A stretch of DNA of 32,126 nucleotides. Source: Methylophilaceae bacterium. Lineage in GTDB: Bacteria; Pseudomonadota; Gammaproteobacteria; Burkholderiales; Methylophilaceae. The notes under the pieces were generated by a model that saw only the letters and a program-made list of their open reading frames with translations, did not search any database and was not told where the DNA came from. Shown here one piece after another: positions 8,545 to 17,102 of this stretch. The position numbers and the translations under genes were made by a program. The DNA lies in NCBI GenBank assembly GCA_014190615.1, contig BJGS01000006.1:1-32126 (forward strand), read 5' to 3'. Position 1 is the first letter of the stretch. Every line of letters starts with the position of its first letter.

Positions 8545-9260
8545 ATCTTGTGTGTTTTTATACCAGATGCATCTATAGTTAAATAACTTCCTTGTTCATA
8601 CCAATCACCTAAAACAATACGTTGCATGCTGTGCCCATTAAGATGAATTAAATGATTGTTTGGCCTATGCGTATGGCCATGAATGAAAAAATCTGGATAA
8701 TTAAATCGAATAATGGTTCGATTAACCTCGTCCGAATTTACATCCATAATTTCATCAGATTTATTTTTCTTATTTAATTCACTCTCTTTTCTGAATTCAT
8801 TTGCAATTGAAATTCGTTCATTTAAAGATTTCTTTAGAAATACTTTTTTCCATGATTTATGTCTAATTTTGTCTTTGAAGATTTGATACTCTATATCGTC
8901 TATACACAGGGAGTCGCCATGGCTCAGAAGTATTTTCTTGCCGTAAATCTCTATAAGCGTTGGGTCATCCAATAACAGAGCGCCCGTTCTTTTTTCAAAA
9001 AAAGGACCGATAAGAAAGTCTCTATTGCCATGCATCAAAAAAACTCTAATCTGTCGATTCGTTAATTGCTTAATAGCTTCAATTATATTTTCATGTTGAT
9101 TACAGTCATCCCCGATCCAATACTCAAATAGATCACCTAGTATATAAAGGGCTTCACTTTGGCTAGCAGTTTCATCTAGAAATCTTATGAAAGCATCAGT
9201 GATGCTTGGGCGACTTTCGCACAAGTGAATATCTGATACAAATATAGTTTGATTGAGCAA
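8541..9260 (-). CDS. lpxH: UDP-2,3-diacylglucosamine diphosphatase
   Basis: Peripheral-membrane metallophosphoesterase of lipid A synthesis; hydrolyses UDP-2,3-diacylglucosamine to lipid X and UMP. The 239 residues (E. coli 240) show all metal-site motifs: D10-x-H12 (VSDIHL), [11 protein letters not shown] (about 42-52, with Asp43), HGNRDF (77-82), LSHGDSLC (about 113-120) and HGHTHRP (about 194-200). The start is TTG at 9258-9260: an in-frame stop lies three codons upstream and no Met precedes the essential DIH motif. It begins two bases after the ppiB stop, so it is probably co-transcribed with ppiA-ppiB, and its end overlaps the nusB stop. Confidence 0.95.
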   Translation of the reverse strand: MLNQTIFVSDIHLCESRPSITDAFIRFLDETASQSEALYILGDLFEYWIGDDCNQHENIIEAIKQLTNRQIRVFLMHGNRDFLIGPFFEKRTGALLLDDPTLIEIYGKKILLSHGDSLCIDDIEYQIFKDKIRHKSWKKVFLKKSLNERISIANEFRKESELNKKNKSDEIMDVNSDEVNRTIIRFNYPDFFIHGHTHRPNNHLIHLNGHSMQRIVLGDWYEQGSYLTIDASGIKTHKI

Positions 9261-9262
9261 TA

Positions 9263-9748
9263 TTAATCAACGGTGACGTTCAAGATTATTACAGGCTCAC
9301 GAGGAACATCTTGATGGCCGCCTGAATTGCCAGTAGCTACTTTCTGAATTTTATCTACCACATCTATACCGTCGGTCACTTTTCCAAAAACGCAATAGCC
9401 CCAACCATCTTGTCCTGGGAAATTTAAAAAGTCATTATTACTTGCATTAATAAAGAATTGGCTTGTAGCTGAATCAGGTATTGAAGTTCTTGCCATTGCA
9501 ATGGTGTATTTATTATTTTTAAGCCCATTGTTAGCTTCGTTTTTAATAGGGCTTTCAGTAGGTTTTTGTTTCATTGAAGCCTCAAAACCGCCGCCTTGAA
9601 TCATAAAGCCATCAATTACTCTATGAAAGACAGTGTCATTGTAGTAACCACTTTTAGCATAGCTTAAAAAATTTTTAACTGTAATGGGAGCTTTATCAGC
9701 ATCTAGTTCTAGAACGATGTTGCCTAAATTAGTTGAGAGCGTAATCAC
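9263..9748 (-). CDS. ppiB: Cytoplasmic cyclophilin-type peptidyl-prolyl isomerase
   Basis: Cyclophilin of 161 residues without signal peptide, matching PpiB (164 in E. coli), which isomerises X-Pro bonds in the cytoplasm. Core motifs: [16 protein letters not shown] (about 41-56, with the catalytic Arg), IAMART (about 83-88), [14 protein letters not shown] (about 96-109) and [17 protein letters not shown] (about 118-134). The start is GTG at 9746-9748 with AAGGA upstream. It lies 20 bases after ppiA and two bases before lpxH. With ppiA it forms a tandem pair of paralogues, one exported and one cytoplasmic. Confidence 0.93.
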   Translation of the reverse strand: MITLSTNLGNIVLELDADKAPITVKNFLSYAKSGYYNDTVFHRVIDGFMIQGGGFEASMKQKPTESPIKNEANNGLKNNKYTIAMARTSIPDSATSQFFINASNNDFLNFPGQDGWGYCVFGKVTDGIDVVDKIQKVATGNSGGHQDVPREPVIILNVTVD

Positions 9749-9768
9749 TTAAAATCCTTTATAAAATA

Positions 9769-10344
9769 TTAATTAATATGTTTAGCATTAATGATAATGA
9801 CAGGTCTAATAGGGACATCTGAAAAGCCTCTAGAGCTTCCTGTTGGTAATTGGCCAATCTTATGAACAATATTCATGCCTTCAGTCACTTTGCCAAAAAC
9901 ACAGTATCCAATAGAGCTTGGCTCCGGACTTGTATAGTTTAAAAAATTATTATCAATCAAATTAACAAAAAATTGAGCTGTTGCAGAATTAGGATCATTT
10001 GTCCTAGCCATGGCAACTGAACCAGCACTATTAACGAGTCCGTTATTAGATTCATTAATAATGGGCGCTTGAGTTTTCTTTTCAGTCATTTCTTTAGTAA
10101 ACCCACCACCTTGAATCATAAAATTACTAATCACCCTATGAAAAATAGTCTCTTTATAAAAGCCATTATCGACATAGTATAAAAAATTACTTACTGTCTT
10201 TGGTGCTTTGTCTGGATAAAGTTCAATTTTAAAGTTGCCTTGATTCGTTTCAAATTCCACGACAGGATTAGCTGCTTGGGCTAGATGGGGTATCAAGCAA
10301 AAGACAAAAAAAAGTGATTTAATTAAATTAAGCGCAGTCTTCAT
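9769..10344 (-). CDS. ppiA: Periplasmic cyclophilin-type peptidyl-prolyl isomerase
   Basis: Cyclophilin of 191 residues with a signal peptide (residues about 1-24, ending LAQA-ANP), so it acts in the periplasm as a folding factor. The catalytic core mirrors its neighbour: [15 protein letters not shown] (about 67-81), [20 protein letters not shown] (about 108-127) and [18 protein letters not shown] near the C terminus. The ATG at 10342-10344 has GGAGAG upstream. The C-terminal regions of both cyclophilins ([14 protein letters not shown] and [14 protein letters not shown]) align closely, consistent with tandem duplication. Confidence 0.92.
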   Translation of the reverse strand: MKTALNLIKSLFFVFCLIPHLAQAANPVVEFETNQGNFKIELYPDKAPKTVSNFLYYVDNGFYKETIFHRVISNFMIQGGGFTKEMTEKKTQAPIINESNNGLVNSAGSVAMARTNDPNSATAQFFVNLIDNNFLNYTSPEPSSIGYCVFGKVTEGMNIVHKIGQLPTGSSRGFSDVPIRPVIIINAKHIN

Positions 10345-10425
10345 TCATAACTCTCCATTTGTTATTTTAATCTTGTACAGTCTTTTGCTCATTTTGTTAT
10401 CAATCCATAAGCCAGATCATCAATT

Positions 10426-10965
10426 TTATTTATATTTAATAGTCTTTTCAATGAGCAAATATTTATTTTTAGCGCTCACATTTTTCTTATCAATCTCTAA
10501 GGCTTTGCCATAAGAAACTAGCGCACGTTTTGAATAAAGATCACCTAAGTTTATATAGGCAGTAAAATACTCCGGATTTATTTTTAGAGCTGACTCGAGA
10601 AATTTTTGAGCTTTGCCATAATCACCTAATTCAATATAAATTAATGCTAAGTTATTAAATGGCTCAGGAAGTGTCGGGTATTTTTCAGTGAGATAAGTAA
10701 ACGCGTTTATAGCTTCATTATATTTTTTAAGATCCGCATTTACTGCACCTTTAATAAACATAAGCTGTGGATCGTTAGGATTAATTTTTAGATATTGGTC
10801 AATTTGTTGAGCGGCTTTTTCTTTTTCACCTTTCTCAATAAGCTGCATTATTGATTTTAAATCATCAGCAGCATAAATTTCACTTACTAAAAAAAATGTA
10901 GAAAAGGATAAAAAAATAAAAACCCAAAAACCTATTATTTTAGAACATTCATTTTTTTGCGGCAT
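10426..10965 (-). CDS. Exported tetratricopeptide-repeat protein
   Basis: A 179-aa protein with a hydrophobic N-terminal segment (about residues 10-32, ending SEIYA-ADD) that is either a signal peptide or an anchor, followed by about three to four TPR units (for example residues about 67-100 with AINAFTYLTEKYPTLPEPFNNLA, and about 101-134 with GKAQKFLESALKINPEYFTAYINLG). TPRs mediate protein-protein contacts; the partner is unknown. A TPR protein is commonly found between ppiA and cysS in betaproteobacteria, so it is a syntenic but unnamed member. The last repeat is irregular (KRALVSYGKALEIDKKN) and the tail is lysine-rich. A short palindrome (GCTAAT-AA-ATTAGC, 10978-10991) lies just upstream. 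Confidence 0.82.
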   Translation of the reverse strand: MPQKNECSKIIGFWVFIFLSFSTFFLVSEIYAADDLKSIMQLIEKGEKEKAAQQIDQYLKINPNDPQLMFIKGAVNADLKKYNEAINAFTYLTEKYPTLPEPFNNLALIYIELGDYGKAQKFLESALKINPEYFTAYINLGDLYSKRALVSYGKALEIDKKNVSAKNKYLLIEKTIKYK

Positions 10966-11089
10966 GGTATCATTCAGGCTAATAAATTAGCATAATTCTA
11001 ACAAATAGCACCCTTATCATCTATATGTTATTTACGAATAAGCCTATCACTATCTCTTTGTTTTTCTTAGACTTAAGCTCTGATTTGCA

Positions 11090-12448
11090 ATGATTAAAAT
11101 CTATAACACCCTTTCAAAAAATAAAGAGACGTTTAAGCCTATCCAAAAAGGGCAAGTGAATATCTACGTGTGTGGGATGACAGTCTACGATCTTTGCCAT
11201 ATTGGTCATGCGCGTGTGATGGTTATTTTTGACATGGTGAGACGTTGGTTTGATATTTCCGGGTTTCAGGTGAATTACATAAGAAATATTACTGATATCG
11301 ACGATAAAATTATTAGTCGTGCTCTTCAGAATAATGAATCAATACAAAGCTTAACAGAAAGATATATTGAAGAAATGAATGCTGATGCAAAAGCTTTGGG
11401 TGTGATTAAGCCTTCAAAAGAGCCAAAGGCAACCGAACATATCGAAGATATGCTTTTTATGATTCAAACGTTGATTGAAAAACAACATGCTTATGTAGCT
11501 AAAAATGGAGATGTTTTTTATAAAGTAAGATCTTTTGATGGGTATGGAAAATTATCAGGTAAATCAATAGAAGATCTTCGAGCGGGTGAGAGAGTCGATG
11601 TGGATCAAAATAAAAATGATGAATTAGATTTTGTGTTGTGGAAGTCTGCAAAACCTAATGAGCCAAGTTGGGATTCACCCTGGGGCAAAGGAAGACCAGG
11701 TTGGCATATTGAATGTTCAGCTATGAGCTCTCATTATCTTGGACATCATTTTGATATTCATGGAGGCGGCCAGGACCTTCAATTTCCTCATCATGAAAAT
11801 GAAATAGCTCAGTCAGAAGGGGCGCATGACTGCAAGATGGCTAATTATTGGATGCATAATGGCTTCGTGCGAGTTGACGAAGAGAAGATGTCTAAATCCC
11901 TAGGAAACTTTTTTACCATCCGTACTGTGCTTGAAAAATTTGATGCGGAAGTTGTTAGATTCTTTATCTTAAGGGCGCATTACCGAAGTCCATTGAATTA
12001 TTCAGACGCCCATCTTGAAGATGCAAAAATAGCGCTACAAAGATTATATGTAAGTCTTAGAGGTATGGAAATTAACCATATGGAAGTAGATTGGAATCAT
12101 CCGTTAGCGGTTAAATTCAAAGAGGCTATGGACGATGATTTTAATTCACCAGAGGCTATTTCCATTTTATTTGAATTGGCAAATGAAATTAATAAAAATA
12201 AATCTTTGTCTTTAGCATCCCTTCTTAAAGGGCTTGCTAAAATGCTTGGCCTTCTTGAAAGAGACCCAGAGATCTTTTTAAAGGGTGACGCTAAAAATTC
12301 TTTTGATATTGATGAATTCATATCTAAAAGACATGAAGCAAAATTAAATAAAGATTTTAAAGAAGCAGATCGCATTAGATCTGTATTGCTTGAAAATGGT
12401 GTAGTACTGGAAGACACCCCTCAAGGAACTATTTGGAGAAAAGAATAA
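11090..12448 (+). CDS. cysS: Cysteinyl-tRNA synthetase
   Basis: Class I aminoacyl-tRNA synthetase charging tRNA-Cys in the cytoplasm. At 452 residues it is close to E. coli CysS (461). Seen: zinc ligand Cys28 in [13 protein letters not shown] at 37-40, the WHIECSAMS zinc/cysteine-site segment (about 205-213), [11 protein letters not shown] (about 225-235) and KMSKS at 266-270. The C-terminal helical domain and anticodon-binding region end with the characteristic [25 protein letters not shown]. Divergent from the TPR gene across 124 bases; followed after three bases by argJ. Confidence 0.97.
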   Translation: MIKIYNTLSKNKETFKPIQKGQVNIYVCGMTVYDLCHIGHARVMVIFDMVRRWFDISGFQVNYIRNITDIDDKIISRALQNNESIQSLTERYIEEMNADAKALGVIKPSKEPKATEHIEDMLFMIQTLIEKQHAYVAKNGDVFYKVRSFDGYGKLSGKSIEDLRAGERVDVDQNKNDELDFVLWKSAKPNEPSWDSPWGKGRPGWHIECSAMSSHYLGHHFDIHGGGQDLQFPHHENEIAQSEGAHDCKMANYWMHNGFVRVDEEKMSKSLGNFFTIRTVLEKFDAEVVRFFILRAHYRSPLNYSDAHLEDAKIALQRLYVSLRGMEINHMEVDWNHPLAVKFKEAMDDDFNSPEAISILFELANEINKNKSLSLASLLKGLAKMLGLLERDPEIFLKGDAKNSFDIDEFISKRHEAKLNKDFKEADRIRSVLLENGVVLEDTPQGTIWRKE

Positions 12449-12451
12449 GTC

Positions 12452-13678
12452 ATGCCAGTTAATCTTAAGCCGCTTGCTGTCGATTCTATTTTCTCAGTTA
12501 AAGGAATATCTCTAGGTATTGCTAAAGCGAATATTAAAAAACCGGATCGCAAAGACTTGCTGTTAGTGAATATTGATGAAGGTTCAAAAGTATCTGGCGT
12601 ATTCACGCAAAATGCCTTTTGCGCTGCTCCCGTTCTTCTTTGCAAAGAACATTTAAAAGGCGCATCTGAAATTCGAGCTTTAGTTATTAATACAGGATGC
12701 GCTAATGCGGGTACAGGCGAAGAGGGTATCTTGAGAGCTAGAGAAACATGCCGGGCCGTGGGGGAACTTTTATCAATTAAGTCAGAACAAGTTTTGCCGT
12801 TCTCAACAGGTGTAATTTTAGAAAACCTTCCGGTTGATAAAATAAAGTCTGGATTACCAGAAGCGCTAAAAAATTTAGCCCCAAATCATTGGTTGGATGC
12901 AGCCGAAGCGATCATGACCACAGATATTGTCCCAAAAGCTGCGTCGAAAAAAATTAAAATACAAGATAAAGAAATTTCTATTTCTGGCATAAGTAAAGGC
13001 TCCGGCATGATCCATCCAAATATGGCCACTATGCTTTCATTTATTGCAACAGATGCTTCTATTAATCAAGTCTTGCTTGATCAAATGCTTAAAGAAGTTA
13101 CAGCCCAATCATTTAATTGCATCACTGTCGATGGAGATACATCTACTAATGATTCATTTATTCTTATATCTACTGGACAATCTGGACATACTGAAATTAA
13201 TCAAGAAGGAAAAGATTATGAAGTCCTTAAAAATGCTATTCAGGATATTGCTATAGAGTTGGCGCAAGCTATCGTGCGGGATGGGGAGGGCGCTACAAAA
13301 TTTATTACCGTTCAGGTAGAGTCAGGTTTAGATGATACTGAATGTAGGAAAGTCGCTTTTGCAGTTGCACATTCTCCTTTGATTAAGACAGCTTTTTTTG
13401 CGTCTGATCCAAATTTAGGAAGAATATTAGCTGCAATTGGTTACGCTGGAATTGAAGCACTCGATATTACAAAAATTCAATTATTTTTAGGCGATATTCT
13501 GGTAGCAGAAAAAGGCGGTCGAGCAGCCTCTTATTCTGAAGCGCAAGGCCAAGAAGTTATGAAACATTCTGAAATCAGTATGCGAATACTTCTTAATCGA
13601 GGCAAAGCTAAGGTCACGATATGGACATGTGATTTTTCATACGATTATGTAAAAATCAATGCAGACTATCGCACTTAA
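12452..13678 (+). CDS. argJ: Bifunctional ornithine acetyltransferase / N-acetylglutamate synthase
   Basis: Catalyses acetyl transfer from N-acetylornithine to glutamate in the cyclic arginine pathway; many members also make N-acetylglutamate from acetyl-CoA. The 408-aa precursor self-cleaves before a threonine: the site is visible as KGSGMIHPNMA-TMLSF, with the nucleophile at Thr193. Other family segments: TGCANAGTG (about 79-87), FSTGVILENLP (about 113-123), DGDTSTNDS (about 226-234) and DGEGATKF (about 274-281). It sits three bases after cysS and four bases before the Nudix gene. The argJ-Nudix pair is conserved in betaproteobacteria. Confidence 0.96.
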   Translation: MPVNLKPLAVDSIFSVKGISLGIAKANIKKPDRKDLLLVNIDEGSKVSGVFTQNAFCAAPVLLCKEHLKGASEIRALVINTGCANAGTGEEGILRARETCRAVGELLSIKSEQVLPFSTGVILENLPVDKIKSGLPEALKNLAPNHWLDAAEAIMTTDIVPKAASKKIKIQDKEISISGISKGSGMIHPNMATMLSFIATDASINQVLLDQMLKEVTAQSFNCITVDGDTSTNDSFILISTGQSGHTEINQEGKDYEVLKNAIQDIAIELAQAIVRDGEGATKFITVQVESGLDDTECRKVAFAVAHSPLIKTAFFASDPNLGRILAAIGYAGIEALDITKIQLFLGDILVAEKGGRAASYSEAQGQEVMKHSEISMRILLNRGKAKVTIWTCDFSYDYVKINADYRT

Positions 13679-13681
13679 GCT

Positions 13682-14614
13682 GTGAATATTGTTCGTGTAG
13701 CGGCAGCTGTAATTCAAAGAAATGATGGATTTCTCCTTATGGCGCGAAGGCCATCAGGAACGAGCTGGAGTGGTTGGTGGGAATTTCCAGGCGGTAAAAT
13801 TGAAAGTGAAGAAACACCTTTTGAGGCCCTCCAAAGAGAACTTAAAGAAGAAATTAATATTTCTGCAAATGATGCAGAAATCTGGTTTGAGCGTCGTTAT
13901 ACCTACCCAGACAAGAAAGTATATATCTACTTTTTTAAAGTCACTAATTGGATCGGGGAAATACAATCATGTGAAAATCAATTGTTGGATTGGCAAGATC
14001 CAGCGCATGTTTCCGTAAGTCCCATATTACCAACGAATTTATTTGTACTTAAATCCGTTCTGTTGCCCCCTGTTTATGCAATAACGAATATTGAAGCGAT
14101 GGGGGAGGCTCTATTTTTTGAAAAATTAAAAATTAAACTAGAGCAGGGTATAAAGATGATACAGATTAGAGAAAAAAATTTGCCTTATGATGATTTAAAA
14201 AGAATAGCGAAAATTATTATCGATAAAGCAAGGCCTTATAATGCGAAAATTATCATTAATGAAAATGAAAAGCTTGCACTAGAGGTTGATGCTGATGGCG
14301 TTCATTACCCGGCGCATGTTTTAAAAACATTAAAAATGCGTCCTTCATTTTCAATTTGTGGCGTTTCTTGCCACAACTTGGATGAGCTTAAACTTGCACA
14401 AGCGTTGAAGTTATCATTTGCTCTTTTTTCCCCTATTCAAAAAACTAATTCCCATCCCCTCATCGATCCGATAGGATGGGAATTTTTTAGTGAATGTGTG
14501 AATCAACTAGATATTCCAATTTATGCTTTAGGCGGACTTAATCAAGGAAGTCTCACCACATCTTGGCAAAATGGCGGACATGGCGTTGCGATGCAAAGAG
14601 CTATTTGGGAATAA
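13682..14614 (+). CDS. Nudix hydrolase (MutT type) fused to thiamine-phosphate-synthase-like domain
   Basis: Two-domain protein of 310 residues. Residues 1-125 are a MutT-like Nudix domain with the box at 38-60 (G-x5-E-x7-REL-K-EE); such enzymes hydrolyse 8-oxo-dGTP. The last glycine of the box is Asn59 here. Residues about 130-310 resemble ThiE/TenI: YAITN, MIQIREKNL, KIIINENEKLA, ADGVHYP, SCHNLDEL, LFSPIQKTNSHP and PIYALGGL. This fusion is a known proteobacterial architecture. The ThiE half departs from catalytic ThiE at several places (INEN for the usual IND, altered SPI loop), so it may not make thiamine phosphate. Start is GTG at 13682, four bases after argJ; no in-frame ATG precedes the Nudix fold. 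Confidence 0.9.
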   Translation: MNIVRVAAAVIQRNDGFLLMARRPSGTSWSGWWEFPGGKIESEETPFEALQRELKEEINISANDAEIWFERRYTYPDKKVYIYFFKVTNWIGEIQSCENQLLDWQDPAHVSVSPILPTNLFVLKSVLLPPVYAITNIEAMGEALFFEKLKIKLEQGIKMIQIREKNLPYDDLKRIAKIIIDKARPYNAKIIINENEKLALEVDADGVHYPAHVLKTLKMRPSFSICGVSCHNLDELKLAQALKLSFALFSPIQKTNSHPLIDPIGWEFFSECVNQLDIPIYALGGLNQGSLTTSWQNGGHGVAMQRAIWE

Positions 14615-14616
14615 GA

Positions 14617-15045
14617 TTATTTAATGACTGCGTCAATTGATTTATCAAAAGACTGATTTTTCGTATCTTTAAAATGGAGTGTAAGCTTAACTTTCTGGCC
14701 AGCTTTAAGAGGACCCTTAAAATCCATAAGCATTAAGTGACTCCCACCCGATTTAAATTCAAAGGCCTTATCGTGATCGATTTTGATTTCATGGGCCATG
14801 CGCATTTTCATGACACCTTTTTCTAGAATGGTATTGTGCATTTCTATAGTATTTATTTTTGGAGAAGTGACTGAAGTCAGTATTAAATCTTCATGACTTA
14901 AAAGTGACATATAAGCGACACTCATATCACCCCCTTCTTCGGTAGCGCCAACCCAAGCGTTTTCTATTTTAAGAGCTGGCTCCGCCAATGTTTCAAATGA
15001 CACTAAAACAGCGATGAGATATAGAATAAATTTGAATAGTTTCAT
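14617..15045 (-). CDS. Periplasmic copper chaperone, PCu(A)C family
   Basis: Exported copper-binding protein that delivers Cu(I) toward the CuA/CuB sites of cytochrome c oxidase. The 142 residues begin with a signal peptide (1-21, ETLA-EPA). The family motif H-x10-M-x21-H-x-M is exact: His70, Met81, His103 and Met105 (IEMH, KMRM, SGGSHLML). It converges with the Nudix gene, leaving two bases between the stops, and starts about 21 bases after yacG, so it may be read from the coaE-zapD-yacG transcript. No Sco/SenC partner gene is adjacent. Confidence 0.92.
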   Translation of the reverse strand: MKLFKFILYLIAVLVSFETLAEPALKIENAWVGATEEGGDMSVAYMSLLSHEDLILTSVTSPKINTIEMHNTILEKGVMKMRMAHEIKIDHDKAFEFKSGGSHLMLMDFKGPLKAGQKVKLTLHFKDTKNQSFDKSIDAVIK

Positions 15046-15066
15046 ATTAAAGGCCTTGGTCAGTTA

Positions 15067-15255
15067 TTAAATAGAGTCTTCGTTTAAATCTTCGGGGTTA
15101 ATTTCAACAGGAATTTTATAACCTTCATTAGCCCATTGACCTAAGTCGATCATGCGGCATCGTTCTGAACAGAAAGGCCTAAAAACATTAGATAAACTGT
15201 ACTCAATACTCTGATTGCAATGGGGGCAGTTTACAATAGTAATCTTTGCGTTCAT
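15067..15255 (-). CDS. yacG: Zinc-binding DNA gyrase inhibitor YacG
   Basis: Small zinc protein (62 residues from the ATG at 15253-15255) with four cysteines C10-x2-C13 and C29-x3-C33 (CPHC, FCSERC) and the family signature [24 protein letters not shown] split over residues 26-49. In E. coli YacG binds GyrB and inhibits gyrase. A TTG at 15264 would add three residues, but the ATG overlaps the zapD stop as ATGA and is preferred; the weak Shine-Dalgarno fits translational coupling. Order coaE-zapD-yacG is widely conserved in beta- and gammaproteobacteria. Confidence 0.93.
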   Translation of the reverse strand: MNAKITIVNCPHCNQSIEYSLSNVFRPFCSERCRMIDLGQWANEGYKIPVEINPEDLNEDSI

Positions 15256-16019
15256 AACCAACAAATACTATATTTGAATTCAAGATTTGATTTTATAGCT
15301 TCTTTTCTTAACTCCTTACTAAGCTCATTAAAGAAAATATTCACTGTATATTTGTTTGAGCTAATTTCAGGATACACGTCTAGAGTTTCAGCCATTTCAA
15401 GTCTAATGAGATCAAATGTTTTAAGTGGGTCTATTGTTTTTTGATGCTTACCTTCTTTGGCTTTCAGTAATTCTATATGACATTGATTTCTAAGAATGAT
15501 TAAGAGGACAGAAGCTGCATCTTTAAATACCATAAGAGGTTCAGACCAAGATTTAAAGTCTTCTAATTTAGATTTCCTTGTTTTTTGAATTGTCCAATTA
15601 TGAAAATTTGGAAAATCTACATCCAAGAGACCACCCGGTGAAGTAATTCTTTTTTTAACCTCTTCTAAGAATAGATTGTTATTAAAATTAAAGCCTGGCT
15701 TTACATCTATATTTTCTAATTTTTTACGCGCAACTTGTATCATCGAAATAATTTTTTTTAGATCAAGCTGCCCTTCTTTATCTGCTTGGTCAGATTGAAG
15801 AGTTGACTGTTTCTTTTCTTGTCTTTCTAATTCCTGCAGAAAATCAATTTTCAAATCCGATCTAGATACAAGCTGAACTATTTCGAAAAGAGTATTAAAA
15901 CAACCAAACTCAAAATAGTCATGCGTATTTTTTAACTGGTGCTCAAATTTTTGGTAAATCTCTTCGATGCGAAGCAGTCGGCGAATACGTTCATTAAGCG
16001 GAAATTCAAATGTGATCAT
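15252..16019 (-). CDS. zapD: Cell division protein ZapD
   Basis: Cytoplasmic FtsZ-bundling factor (DUF1342 family) of 255 residues, near the usual 247-255. The N-terminal [20 protein letters not shown] (2-21) is the family signature, followed by helix-rich sequence with the [16 protein letters not shown] segment (about 53-68), the [16 protein letters not shown] segment (about 127-142) and the C-terminal strand [16 protein letters not shown]. It crosslinks FtsZ filaments at the Z ring. Lies 21 bases after coaE and overlaps yacG (ATGA). Confidence 0.95.
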   Translation of the reverse strand: MITFEFPLNERIRRLLRIEEIYQKFEHQLKNTHDYFEFGCFNTLFEIVQLVSRSDLKIDFLQELERQEKKQSTLQSDQADKEGQLDLKKIISMIQVARKKLENIDVKPGFNFNNNLFLEEVKKRITSPGGLLDVDFPNFHNWTIQKTRKSKLEDFKSWSEPLMVFKDAASVLLIILRNQCHIELLKAKEGKHQKTIDPLKTFDLIRLEMAETLDVYPEISSNKYTVNIFFNELSKELRKEAIKSNLEFKYSICWL

Positions 16020-16040
16020 ATGGGCATTATCAGGTCGATT

Positions 16041-16646
16041 TTATTTAACAGCAACTAAATTTAAATATTTTTCATGTAGCTTTTTAATGGAGCCTTCGAG
16101 TGACCCTATAGATCCATCATTGAGGATAACATCATCCCCCCTTTGAATACGCGTATTACGATCTACCTGCTGGCTGATGATAGATTGTGCCATAGCAGTA
16201 TCCATACCATCTCTTTTCTTAACGCGTTCGATTTGATCACTCAATTCACAATCAATTACAAGTGATCTTGAAATAAGAGGTACGTACTGATTTGTTTCAA
16301 ATAATAATGGAATATCAATCACCACATATGATTCATCAGAAAAGCTACTTAATTTCTTTTTAACTTCACCAAGTATTTTCGGATGAAGAATACTTTCAAG
16401 TTTTATTTTTAGATTTTTATCTGAAAAAATCATATCTCTTAATTTTTTTCGGTCTAATTCATTTTCTTTATTAAATAAAGCTTGGCCAAATAAAGTTTTT
16501 ATCTCTTCGATAGCTTCATGGTTTTTCTCCGTGATCTCTTTTGATATTTTATCGAGATCAATCACTTCAATATTTAATGATGCAAAAATTTTTAAAGCTT
16601 CGCTTTTGCCAGATCCAATACCGCCAGTCATCCCGATAATGAGCAT
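16041..16646 (-). CDS. coaE: Dephospho-CoA kinase
   Basis: Last step of coenzyme A synthesis: phosphorylates the 3'-OH of the ribose in dephospho-CoA using ATP. 201 residues (E. coli 206). P-loop GGIGSGKS at 8-15, DLDKISKEI (about 31-39), the LHPKI segment (about 86-90), DIPLLFE (about 110-116) and the lid RVKKRDGMD (about 140-148). The ATG at 16644-16646 is the only sensible start. In many relatives coaE follows pilB-pilC-pilD; here a divergent small unknown gene occupies that side. Confidence 0.95.
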   Translation of the reverse strand: MLIIGMTGGIGSGKSEALKIFASLNIEVIDLDKISKEITEKNHEAIEEIKTLFGQALFNKENELDRKKLRDMIFSDKNLKIKLESILHPKILGEVKKKLSSFSDESYVVIDIPLLFETNQYVPLISRSLVIDCELSDQIERVKKRDGMDTAMAQSIISQQVDRNTRIQRGDDVILNDGSIGSLEGSIKKLHEKYLNLVAVK

Positions 16647-16654
16647 GATTTACC

Positions 16655-16682
16655 TTGAGATTTTAATTTTTTAAAATATTAT
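16655..16682 (+). promoter_or_regulatory. Candidate sigma70 promoter for the 116-aa gene
   Basis: TTGAGA (16655-16660) and TATTAT (16677-16682) are separated by 16 bases, each one mismatch from consensus. The site lies 70 bases upstream of the small unknown gene and just beside the coaE start in the 105-base divergent gap. Confidence 0.4.
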
Positions 16683-16751
16683 GAATAAATTTACTTGAAA
16701 TTATAGAATTAATCACCATTAAATGATTGTGAATGATTTAAACTATGATTT

Positions 16752-17102
16752 ATGAATGAATTACAAAACACATTAGATAAGGTGACTCCGTCTGAAGATC
16801 ATTCAGCCTGGGCTGATTTAGTAGTTTGTCGTGTCGAAGTTGATCTTCCCAATTGGCTATCACAGCTTGCAGGAGGTAGTAATTGGCAGGTTTATTCTGA
16901 ATCTGAACATGATCATGCTATTAGTTTTTCGTTGCGCCAAGGTAAAAAAGAGGCAGAGGTGACATTATTCAATAATGGCTATGCCCAGGTGGACCTCAAT
17001 GGAAAATCAATTTTTGATGGCTCAATCACTTCGGGTAAAAATAAATGTGCGCACTTAAGTTATTACCGTGCCGATAATGGTGACCCTATTGTTTTAAATT
17101 AG
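16752..17102 (+). CDS. Uncharacterised 116-aa protein
   Basis: I do not recognise this family. The 116 residues have no signal peptide or membrane segment and are acidic near the N terminus (residues 1-33, TPSEDHSAWADLVVCRVEVDLP). The middle and end look beta-rich (YSESEHDHAISFSLRQG, AEVTLFNNGYAQVDLNGKSIFDG), with a His-Asp-His triplet and two cysteines (about 28 and 98). A single-gene unit: divergent from coaE and overlapping the convergent ispB by four bases (TTAG). Codon use looks like its neighbours, and the plausible promoter and sensible start argue that it is a real gene. Confidence 0.7.
   Translation: MNELQNTLDKVTPSEDHSAWADLVVCRVEVDLPNWLSQLAGGSNWQVYSESEHDHAISFSLRQGKKEAEVTLFNNGYAQVDLNGKSIFDGSITSGKNKCAHLSYYRADNGDPIVLN

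Noticed and set aside
10978-10991. GCTAAT-AA-ATTAGC palindrome before the TPR gene as an operator
   Set aside because: Short, AT-rich and alone; no known regulator site matches it and there is no second copy nearby.
15256-15264. TTG at 15264 as the yacG start
   Set aside because: The ATG nine bases later overlaps the zapD stop as ATGA and gives the normal YacG length.
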